From DATDCV01 sp036524155 (GTDB lineage: Bacteria > Verrucomicrobiota > Verrucomicrobiia > Limisphaerales > UBA8199), in the NCBI GenBank assembly GCA_036524155.1, contig DATDCV010000167.1:1-22422 (forward strand): a stretch of DNA of 22,422 nucleotides, read 5' to 3'. Below the pieces are notes generated by a model. The model was not told the DNA's origin, ran no database searches, and saw nothing but the letters and a program-made list of their open reading frames with translations. The stretch's first letter is position 1; each line of letters opens with the position of its first letter. This document shows, piece by piece, positions 15,128 to 21,851 of the stretch. Made by a program: the position numbers and the translations under genes.

Positions 15128-16681
15128 ATGAACTTCCAAAGCGAAATCGAAACGCTGATCCGCGCGCGTTATCCCATCCTCTACGTCATTACGAGCGAGG
15201 AACTGCGTGTGCAAAACCTGCTCGCGGAAATCGCCTCCAAGCGGCAAAAGAAGCTGTTCGAATGGACCTATAGCTCGGGTCTTGTGCCGGCCGGGACGTC
15301 GATCCAGTCGCAGAGAGGCCGCAACGCCGCCACGAAGGACCCGCTAGCCGCGCTCGACACCGTAATCGACCAGGTCGAGCCCGCGATTTTCCTGTTCAAG
15401 GACCTGCACCCGTTTCTGACAAAGAACAATTTTGCGATCATCCGCCGGCTCAAAGATATCGCCCTGCACCTGAAGAACAGCTTCAAGACGATCGTGCTGG
15501 TATCGCCGGTGATGGAAATCCCCGCGGAACTGGATAAGGAGATTACGGTATTGAACTTCCCGCAGCCGTCGAAGGAGGATTTGGCGGAGTTGCTGGAACG
15601 GATCCTCCTGGACGTGCGCGAGCTGAAGCAGGTGCAGGTGGACCTGGACGACGAGGGGCGCGAACGCCTCGTGCAGGCGGCGCTCGGCCTGACCCTGGGC
15701 GAGGCGGAGAACGTATTCGCGAGGATCCTGGTGAAGGACCAGCGGCTGAGCGGTGACCAGGTCAACGAGGTCTTCGCGGAGAAACAGCAGATCATCCGCA
15801 AGAGCGGACTGCTGGAGTATTACGCCACCAACGAGGATTTCACCAGCGTGGGCGGCCTGGCGGTGCTGAAAGACTGGCTGACGAAACGCGCGGCGGCGTT
15901 CACCTCCGAGGCGCAGGCGTTCGGTCTGCCGGCGCCAAAAGGCGTGCTGCTGTTGGGGGTGCAGGGCTGCGGCAAGAGTCTGTGCGCCAAAGCGGTGGCC
16001 CGGCTTTGGCAACTCCCGCTGCTGCGTTTTGACATGGGCCGGATGTTCGGCAGTTACGTTGGTTCTTCGGAGGAAAACGTCAGGCGGGCGATCTCGGTCG
16101 CGGAGTCGATTGCTCCGGCGGTGTTGTGGGTGGACGAGATCGACAAGGCATTCTCCGGCTCGCAGAGTTCAGCCCTGACCGACGGCGGTACGACGGCACG
16201 CGTGTTCAGCACTTTCCTGACCTGGCTGTCCGAGAAGAATGCGCCGGTGTTTGTCGTCGCAACCGCCAACGAGGTGTCGCAGCTCCCTCCGGAGCTGTTG
16301 CGCAAAGGTCGCCTCGACGAGATTTTTTACGTTGACCTGCCTTCCGCAGAGGAACGCGCGGAGATTTTTTGCATCCATCTCGGCAAGCGCAACCGCAACC
16401 CGGATGTGTTCGCAGTCGAAGAACTGGTCGCTGCCAGCCGCGACTTCAGCGGCGCGGAAATTGAGGAAGCCATCATTAGCGCCCTGTACGATGCGTTTTA
16501 TGAGCGGCAGGAGCTGGCGACTCACCACATCCTGGCGGCGCTGAGCCAGACAGTTCCGCTGGCCAAGACTATGGCCGAGAAGGTGGCCGCTCAGCGGAGT
16601 TGGGCCGTCGGCCGGGCCCGCAACGCAAGCGCCCCGGTAGTGGCCCCGCCCGAAAACACCGACCAAAGCGTCGGCGGTTGA
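15128..16681 (+). CDS. Ycf46-like AAA+ ATPase
   Basis: 517 residues from ATG 15128. The frame is open to 14954, but that part overlaps the preceding gene in another frame. The N-terminal domain starts FQSEIETLIRARYPILYVIT, close to the opening recalled for Ycf46-type proteins, and spans about 1-230. The AAA+ core (235-460) shows Walker A GVQGCGKS (277-284), Walker B VLWVDEID (332-339), sensor 1 Asn381 (VVATANE), the second region of homology with Arg392 and Arg395 (ELLRKGRLDEIF) and a C-terminal lid (FSGAEIEEAIISALYDAF). It is probably a hexameric, soluble ATPase. Ycf46 proteins are known from cyanobacteria and plastids with a poorly defined role, but relatives also occur in non-photosynthetic bacteria. 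The last 35 residues are an unstructured Ala/Pro-rich tail. Client unknown. Confidence 0.88.
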   Translation: MNFQSEIETLIRARYPILYVITSEELRVQNLLAEIASKRQKKLFEWTYSSGLVPAGTSIQSQRGRNAATKDPLAALDTVIDQVEPAIFLFKDLHPFLTKNNFAIIRRLKDIALHLKNSFKTIVLVSPVMEIPAELDKEITVLNFPQPSKEDLAELLERILLDVRELKQVQVDLDDEGRERLVQAALGLTLGEAENVFARILVKDQRLSGDQVNEVFAEKQQIIRKSGLLEYYATNEDFTSVGGLAVLKDWLTKRAAAFTSEAQAFGLPAPKGVLLLGVQGCGKSLCAKAVARLWQLPLLRFDMGRMFGSYVGSSEENVRRAISVAESIAPAVLWVDEIDKAFSGSQSSALTDGGTTARVFSTFLTWLSEKNAPVFVVATANEVSQLPPELLRKGRLDEIFYVDLPSAEERAEIFCIHLGKRNRNPDVFAVEELVAASRDFSGAEIEEAIISALYDAFYERQELATHHILAALSQTVPLAKTMAEKVAAQRSWAVGRARNASAPVVAPPENTDQSVGG

Positions 16682-16931
16682 GGGTACCGCAGAACCTGCA
16701 TCAGGGAAACGGCTTGTTTCTTACCACACGGCTTCTTCCTCGTTGGCCATGACTGCGCCCGTGGCCGCTCGCATTCGGTGTATTGCAGCGAGTAAAAAGT
16801 CTGGTTTATCCGGGCGGTCCACAATATCTTGTGACGACGATGATGGTGGGCTACAGCCCAGGCCGCCTGACCCAATGCCTCACGGGCAATGAGGAACTGG
16901 CGGCTCGCGATACGTTTGACAGGCTGCGGTC
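16682..16931. other. Longest intergenic stretch, with a possible small coupled ORF
   Basis: 250 nt between the AAA ATPase and TPR protein genes. No terminator or convincing promoter is visible. On the plus strand a frame is open from 16753 to TGA 16933-16935. From ATG 16840 it encodes 31 residues beginning MMVGYSPGRLTQCL and ending RDTFDRLRS. Its stop overlaps the TPR gene start as ATGA, the arrangement seen between coupled genes elsewhere in this window, but no ribosome binding site precedes it. It may be a real small protein, the end of a decayed gene, or chance. Confidence 0.25.
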
Positions 16932-17708
16932 ATGAGTCGTTTTAACAATCTCGAATTCGGCCACGAGGCGGACGGCCAATCGGCGGAGCAAAAGCCGGTG
17001 GTCAAGGACGACGCCTACTACCTGGCCGAAGCGCGGGCGGCGTTCGAGAGCGCTGACTTCGAACAGGGCCTGCGGCTGTATTCGAAGGTGCTGGAGTATA
17101 ATCCCCAAAACAGCGCGGCGTGGGCAGGACAGGCGCGGATGCTGATCGAATTGGGAGAATACCGCGAGGCGGCCCTGTGGGCCGACAAGGCGTTGGAGAA
17201 GTTTCCGCATGATTCCGAGTTGCTGGCGGCTAAGGCAGTGGCGCTCGGCCGGACCGGCTGCCTGCAGGAGGCGCTGGCTTTTTCGGACGCCGCCATCCAG
17301 GAACGTGGAGACGCGCCTTATGTCTGGCTGGCGCGTGGCGACGTGATGCTGGCGAGGCGAGAGAACCGGGCCGATTATTGTTTCGAGAAAGCCCTGTCGC
17401 TGGCCCCGGGCGACTGGTTTATCGCGTGGCTCGCGGCGCGCATTCGTTATTTCTACGAGCAATTCGCCGCGGCGCTCAAACTGCTGCAACAGGCGCTGGA
17501 GGTGAACGGCGGCCATTTTTTGCTGTGGCTGGAATTGGGTCATTGCCAGCAGGCCCTGGGGCTGGTGGGAGCCGCACGCACTTCGTTTTCACAGGCCAAA
17601 CAGCTCAGTCCGCACTGCCGGCTGGCGACCCTGGCGCTGACCCGGGTGTCCAATGTCGGGATCATGCAGCGGGTGCGAGGCTGGTGGCGCCGGCTAACCT
17701 CCGGCTGA
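16932..17708 (+). CDS. Tetratricopeptide-repeat protein with WWRRL tail
   Basis: 258 residues. After a polar leader (1-25), about six TPR-like helical hairpins run from residue 26 to 240: YYLAEARAAFESADFEQGLR, then NSAAWAGQARMLIELGEY, ELLAAKAVALGRTGCLQEAL, YVWLARGDVMLARRENR, WFIAWLAARIRYFYEQFAAA and FLLWLELGHCQQALGL. TPRs act as scaffolds for protein complexes. There is no signal peptide, so it should be cytoplasmic. The C-terminus reads RVRGWWRRLTSG, echoing the tail of the 81-aa protein two genes upstream. The start ATG lies in an ATGA overlap with the possible small ORF before it; no Shine-Dalgarno otherwise. A link to the neighbouring ATPases is inferred from position only. Confidence 0.88.
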   Translation: MSRFNNLEFGHEADGQSAEQKPVVKDDAYYLAEARAAFESADFEQGLRLYSKVLEYNPQNSAAWAGQARMLIELGEYREAALWADKALEKFPHDSELLAAKAVALGRTGCLQEALAFSDAAIQERGDAPYVWLARGDVMLARRENRADYCFEKALSLAPGDWFIAWLAARIRYFYEQFAAALKLLQQALEVNGGHFLLWLELGHCQQALGLVGAARTSFSQAKQLSPHCRLATLALTRVSNVGIMQRVRGWWRRLTSG

Positions 17709-17774
17709 TCTCAAGCTCGTTTGGACCTGTGGTCTGCGGAGTGGAGACCGTAGAGTGTTAACTTTCGCATCAGG

Positions 17775-17795
17775 CTTGGAACTTGAAACTTTGAA
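17775..17795 (+). repeat. Three heptamer repeats just before the PilT-like gene
   Basis: CTTGGAA, CTTGAAA and CTTTGAA stand head to tail in the 21 nt ending 2 nt before ATG 17798, each differing from the next at one or two positions. They occupy the position of the ribosome binding site, which is otherwise missing. Significance unknown. Confidence 0.5.
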
Positions 17796-17797
17796 CA

Positions 17798-18868
17798 ATG
17801 GACTTCGGACTGACGATGAACCTGGATCGATTTGTCAAGGCTGCCGCTGAATTCGATGCATCCGACCTGCACCTGGTGGCGGGAGTGCCTCCCGCGTACC
17901 GGGTCAACGGGGAGATCATTCTGGCCGATGAAGATGCATTGGCGGAGGCCGAGGTGGAGCAAATCGCGTACGGTTTGTTGAACGAGCAGCAGCAACGCAA
18001 GTTCGAACAGGAATGGGAACTGTGCATTTCACTGCTCCACCCCATAGCCGGCCGTTTGCGCGCGACGTTTTACCGTCGTAATGGCCATCCGGAGCTCAGC
18101 CTGCGTTTTTGCGGAGACCGAATCGCGAGCCGTGATGAACTCGGGCTGCCGGAGAAGCTGGACGACCTGGCGCGCAGGCCCAATGGCCTGGTGTTGATCA
18201 CCGGTCCCACCGGTTCCGGCAAGACCACTACCCTCAATTACCTGGTGGATCTGATTAATACCGAGCGCCGCTGCAAGATCGTCACGATCGAAGACCCGAT
18301 CGAATTTGTGCATGCGAACAAGCGGGCGATCGTCGTGCAGCAGGAAGTCCTCACGGATGTGCGCTCGTATAACCGCGCTTTGATCCACGTGTTGCGGCAG
18401 GATCCCGACGTGATTGTGGTAGGCGAGATGCGCGATTACGAAGCCATCTCGACAGTGCTGACGGCCGCCGAGACGGGGCACCTGGTGCTGGCGACGATGC
18501 ATTCACCCAACGCATCGCTCGCCCTCGAGCGGATCATCGGTGTGTTCGAGGGCAGCGCGCAACGGCAGATCATCCTCCAGCTTTCGAACGCACTGCAAGG
18601 GATCATCGCTCAAGATCTTCTGCCCGCCGCCGATCGCACCCGCCGCGTGCTGGCCTATGAACTGATCGTCGCCAACAGTGCCGTCCGTAATCTCATCCGC
18701 GAAAACCAGCTTCATCATCTCGAGAATACGGTTCAAACCGGCCGGAAGGAGGGCATGACGCTGATGGATAACTGTCTTTACGACCTTTACTGCAAGTGCC
18801 TCATTACCTATGACACGGCGCTAAGCCGGGCGCGGCATCCGGACCGGATCGTCCGCGAGAAAGCCTGA
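17798..18868 (+). CDS. PilT-type retraction ATPase
   Basis: 356 residues from ATG 17798 (ATG 17816 is an alternative). The N-terminal PAS-like domain contains DASDLHLVAGVPPAYRVNGE. The ATPase domain shows Walker A GPTGSGKTTT (136-145), the Asp box IVTIEDPIEF (161-170), Walker B DPDVIVVGEMRD (202-213) and the His box TGHLVLATMH (226-235). The C-terminal AVRNLIREN, then TVQTGRKEGMTLMD, matches the AIRNLIRE retraction motif that separates PilT from PilB. PilT forms a hexamer at the base of type IV pili and drives pilus disassembly. No pilB, pilC or pilin gene is in the window, so pilus genes must lie elsewhere or this copy has another role. It lies 89 nt after the TPR gene. Assignment to PilT versus PilU is not possible here. 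Confidence 0.92.
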   Translation: MDFGLTMNLDRFVKAAAEFDASDLHLVAGVPPAYRVNGEIILADEDALAEAEVEQIAYGLLNEQQQRKFEQEWELCISLLHPIAGRLRATFYRRNGHPELSLRFCGDRIASRDELGLPEKLDDLARRPNGLVLITGPTGSGKTTTLNYLVDLINTERRCKIVTIEDPIEFVHANKRAIVVQQEVLTDVRSYNRALIHVLRQDPDVIVVGEMRDYEAISTVLTAAETGHLVLATMHSPNASLALERIIGVFEGSAQRQIILQLSNALQGIIAQDLLPAADRTRRVLAYELIVANSAVRNLIRENQLHHLENTVQTGRKEGMTLMDNCLYDLYCKCLITYDTALSRARHPDRIVREKA

Positions 18869-18920
18869 ACTAGACGAGGATACCCCGGAGCGAAAGCAGG
18901 GTGGCGGATGGAGGACGACA

Positions 18921-20363
18921 CTATCTGGACCGTTCGTGGGGCAGGAAAGCGTCCAGGTAGGCCTGTCGGAAATCGGCTTCGGCTTTCATGCTGGTGAGGC
19001 AGGCACTCCAATCGAGGTCAGGCCGGCGACGCAATTTTGCTGGGGGGATTCGCTTTCCGGCGTATTTCGCAGTGAGCTCTCGGAAGGCGGTTCCCCAGGC
19101 TTTGGTCTGGCCGTCCGTAGTGAGCAGGCCGGTCATTTCGCTGCAATCGGTGGCTTCAGGCTGGTCGTAGAATCCCCAGTTAAGCCAGCCGGTGACCAGA
19201 CCGGCGGAAGTTTCGACGACGCGCCGGCAATAGCGCGCGTGTTGTTCCTGCGTGGCGGCAGGATGCCTCCCGCCGTCGAATTTCGGCTTACCGCCGCCAT
19301 ACCAGCCGAATTCAGCCAGGACGACGGGTTTGCCGGGTTTGGCGGTTTCGCGGACGACGCATTCGAGGTATGCAAGGTTGGCGATTTCGTCAGTCTCACT
19401 CTGGTACTCGTAAGCACCCTGGGCGAGGGGGTAGAAATGGATCTCGAGGAAATCGAGGAACCTGGCCTGGCGTTGGGGGCGGAAGGCCGCGTAATGTCGG
19501 ACACCACCGGGAAGGAGGTAAGGAACGGACCATTGAATGAGACCCACGGTGACTAGTGCCTGGGGAGCGACTGATTTGATTGCAGCAACCTGCCGGCGTG
19601 TCCACTCGTCCGCCAATCCCTCGCGGAAATCCTGGTAGTCGAGCAACTGGGGGCTCTCGAGCGCGTCCTTGTCAGGCGGGATCGGAATGTTGCCGAAGTC
19701 CAACCGGTTCATAAGGTGCCAGGCGTTGACCAGTTTCCTCGTGTCGCGGTATTTTGTCTTCAACCAGGCATTCCATCTTTCCTGGAAACCCGGTGCATTC
19801 CAGGGGACCTCGGGCTCATTTTTCAGGTCGTAGGCGAAAATGACATTCCGGCCCGCATAATGGGCCGCGAACAGTTTCCAGAACGCTTCGAGCGCGGCGA
19901 GCGTTTGCTCGTTTTCGATGGAGACCGGTTGCCAATGGGGCATGCCTTCCCAATGGTCAGGACCGGTGGGATGAACGTAGATGCCCGCGTCCTCGGCGAG
20001 CGTCAGAAACCGGTCGAACTTTTCGAGGCCATCGGAACGCAGTACTCCAGCGTCGGTGTAGAAGGATCCGTAGGTGAGGAACACGCGAACGCAGTTGATG
20101 CCGAACTCCTTCATCCGCGCCAGGTCCGCACGTGTGGCCTCGGTGTCGAACTTTTTCCAGAGCTGGGGCGCCCAGCCCGTGCCGGGCCGGTAATAATTTA
20201 CGCCGAAGGGCACGAACGGCGTCCTCTCATTCGTGACGAAAGTTTTCCCGTCACGAGCGACGCGGATGGCGGGCAGAGCCTGAGCGCGCGTCGGAACGGT
20301 CGTGGAGGCAGCGTGGCAGGGCAACGAGAGAATCAATCCAAGAAACAGCGCGGCGGATTTCAT
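18921..20363 (-). CDS. Exported clan GH-A glycoside hydrolase (GH5/cellulase-like)
   Basis: 480 residues from ATG 20363, chosen because it begins the signal peptide MKSAALFLGLILSLPCHA (cleavage probably after CHA); the frame upstream to 20663 is hydrophilic and overlaps the divergent gene. The TIM-barrel features are clear: NCVRVFLTYGS with conserved Arg93, acid/base Glu183 in DLKNEPE, His309 in LEIHFYP and nucleophile Glu351 in VVLAEFGWYG. Near the end, LNWGFYDQPEATDCSEMTG closes the barrel. It should be a retaining beta-glycosidase acting outside the cytoplasm on plant or algal glycan. The precise family (GH5 or another clan A family) and substrate cannot be read from the sequence. No carbohydrate-binding module is present. 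It is convergent with the PilT-like gene. Confidence 0.88.
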   Translation of the reverse strand: MKSAALFLGLILSLPCHAASTTVPTRAQALPAIRVARDGKTFVTNERTPFVPFGVNYYRPGTGWAPQLWKKFDTEATRADLARMKEFGINCVRVFLTYGSFYTDAGVLRSDGLEKFDRFLTLAEDAGIYVHPTGPDHWEGMPHWQPVSIENEQTLAALEAFWKLFAAHYAGRNVIFAYDLKNEPEVPWNAPGFQERWNAWLKTKYRDTRKLVNAWHLMNRLDFGNIPIPPDKDALESPQLLDYQDFREGLADEWTRRQVAAIKSVAPQALVTVGLIQWSVPYLLPGGVRHYAAFRPQRQARFLDFLEIHFYPLAQGAYEYQSETDEIANLAYLECVVRETAKPGKPVVLAEFGWYGGGKPKFDGGRHPAATQEQHARYCRRVVETSAGLVTGWLNWGFYDQPEATDCSEMTGLLTTDGQTKAWGTAFRELTAKYAGKRIPPAKLRRRPDLDWSACLTSMKAEADFRQAYLDAFLPHERSR

Positions 20364-20465
20364 ACGTTGAAGGCATTGTGGCGGGGCAGGGAGAGAGGTC
20401 AACAGGCGAGTGAGGTATTTCTGGGCATTCCCAGGAAACCACGGTAAGATGTGGGACGGGCATAG

Positions 20466-20861
20466 ATGAGCGCGATCGGCAAAAGCAAATGGCTGTCGCT
20501 GGCCACACCGGAGCTCACGGGGCCACGGGTTTGGTTCGCGATGGTCGTCGCCGCAGCGGTGGATTTTTTGCAGCTTCTGTTGGGTCCAATGGGCTGGTTT
20601 TTCGCGGATGAGGCCCTTGATGTTGTCGCGATGATTTTGACTTCGGCGGCGATCGGGTTCCACCCGCTCCTTTTACCGACGTTCGTGCTGGAGTTCATAC
20701 CGGTTGCGGACCTGTTGCCTTCATGGACGGCCTGCACGGCGGCGGTGATCATGCTCCGGAAGCGGTCCCAGAGGTCTGCAGCGGCGCCACCGGTGCAGAC
20801 GCCGGAACCACCGACTATTGATATCAGCGCGGAAGTGACGCGCGTACCTCCCAAGCTGTAG
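20466..20861 (+). CDS. Small integral membrane protein of unknown function
   Basis: 131 residues. A short cytoplasmic N-terminus leads to two or three hydrophobic segments (about 22-42, 47-66, 67-96), with a conserved-looking core FFADEALDVVAMILTSAAIGF, in two parts, then HPLLLPTFVLEFIPVADLLP. The C-terminal 35 residues (RKRSQRSAAAPPVQTPEPPT) are basic and then Pro-rich, probably cytoplasmic. Proteins with this DEALDV/PTFVLEFIP pattern are recalled as conserved hypotheticals; no role is known. It is divergent from the hydrolase gene. TGGGCA (20422-20427) and TAAGAT (20445-20450), 17 nt apart, are a weak candidate promoter. Confidence 0.75.
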   Translation: MSAIGKSKWLSLATPELTGPRVWFAMVVAAAVDFLQLLLGPMGWFFADEALDVVAMILTSAAIGFHPLLLPTFVLEFIPVADLLPSWTACTAAVIMLRKRSQRSAAAPPVQTPEPPTIDISAEVTRVPPKL

Positions 20862-20933
20862 TGGCCCCGGGGCGTTCGAGCGGAAAAGGCGCGGGAAGGC
20901 GGTGGCAGATACAGGGGTAACGGCAAAGGGATG

Positions 20934-20989
20934 GAGGCAAGGGAGTAGAGGCAGGAGTGCGGAGGCAGGGGAATGGAGGCACGATGGGC
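20934..20989 (+). repeat. Four tandem copies of a 14-bp purine-rich unit
   Basis: The hexamer GAGGCA occurs at 20934, 20948, 20962 and 20976, exactly 14 nt apart. The units are GAGGCAAGGGAGTA, GAGGCAGGAGTGCG, GAGGCAGGGGAATG and GAGGCACGATGGGC. A fifth, degenerate unit (9 of 14 matches to the third) precedes them at 20920-20933. They lie in the 177-nt gap before the serine hydrolase gene. No transposase or other gene is associated. Confidence 0.85.
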
Positions 20990-21038
20990 TGAAGATCATG
21001 GACTCTGGGCAGGCGGTGTGATCTAATCTGGTGACGTT

Positions 21039-21848
21039 ATGGAAAGTACGAGCGCAAGCCCGGCGGTCGATCTGTTGGGGTTCAACACGGTACCCGAGCC
21101 GCAACTACAGGCGGGGTTGGAAGTTGCGGACCGAAAGACGCGAAACGGATACGGGATGACGACGGAGCACACGGCGGTTGGGGTGCTGGATTTGATGCGC
21201 CCGCGACTGGCGATGCTTCGGCCGGACCGGATTACGTATGGGGCGAGCGTGCCGAAGATCGGCATCTTGCTGGCGTATTTCGAAATTCACCCCGAAGCCG
21301 CAACACACTTGGATCCACAAACCCGGCACGAGCTGGGGCTGATGATCAAGATTTCGAGCAATGAGATGGCGGCGAAGTATTCGCGGGCGCTAGGCCTGAA
21401 ACAGATCCAGGAAGTGCTCTACAAGTACGGTTTTTACGACGCCAGCCACGGTGGGGGGATATGGGTGGGCAAACACTACGGTGAATCGGGAGAGCGGATT
21501 GGCGACCCGGTCGCGGATCATTCTCACGCAGTCACTGTCCGGCAATGTTTGCGGTTCTACTCGCTGCTAGAGGAGCGCAAACTCGTTTCCGAAGAAGCCT
21601 CGAGGACCATGCGCCAGATTTTCGAGTCACCGGAGATTCGGCATGAGCGCAATAAGTTCGTGAAGGGGCTGGCCGGCCGTAACCTGGAAATCATCCGCAA
21701 ATCCGGCTCCTGGGAAAACTGGCTGCACGACACGGCGGTCATTTCGGGGCCGGGACGGCACTACGCGCTGGTTGGCTTGACGGAGCATCCGAAAGGGGAC
21801 GATTACCTGGCTGCCATGGCCGGCTCGGTAGACGACCTGATGGGTTGA
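21039..21848 (+). CDS. Class A beta-lactamase-like serine hydrolase without signal peptide
   Basis: 269 residues. The start is fixed at ATG 21039: an in-frame TAA lies at 21024-21026, and GGTGA stands 4 nt before the ATG. The penicillin-recognising fold is shown by Ser70-x-x-Lys73 (GASVPKIGIL), Ser106-Ser-Asn108 (ISSNEMAAKY, the SDN position) and Lys221-Ser-Gly223 (IIRKSGSWENWLHDTAVI, the KTG position). The omega-loop Glu-x-x-Leu-Asn of true class A beta-lactamases is not evident, so penicillin hydrolysis is doubtful; a peptidase or esterase role is possible. Family members normally act outside the cytoplasm, yet no hydrophobic N-terminus is present (MESTSASPAVDLLGFNTV). It is convergent with the permease at the right edge, 3 nt between the stops. 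Confidence 0.82.
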   Translation: MESTSASPAVDLLGFNTVPEPQLQAGLEVADRKTRNGYGMTTEHTAVGVLDLMRPRLAMLRPDRITYGASVPKIGILLAYFEIHPEAATHLDPQTRHELGLMIKISSNEMAAKYSRALGLKQIQEVLYKYGFYDASHGGGIWVGKHYGESGERIGDPVADHSHAVTVRQCLRFYSLLEERKLVSEEASRTMRQIFESPEIRHERNKFVKGLAGRNLEIIRKSGSWENWLHDTAVISGPGRHYALVGLTEHPKGDDYLAAMAGSVDDLMG

Positions 21849-21851
21849 CGT

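Noticed and set aside
19716..20447. Plus-strand ORF of 243 aa opposite the glycoside hydrolase
   Set aside because: The minus strand has a signal peptide and both catalytic Glu residues; the plus frame has no recognisable features.
20934..20989. CRISPR array
   Set aside because: The 14-nt units are directly adjacent with no spacers, and no cas genes are present.
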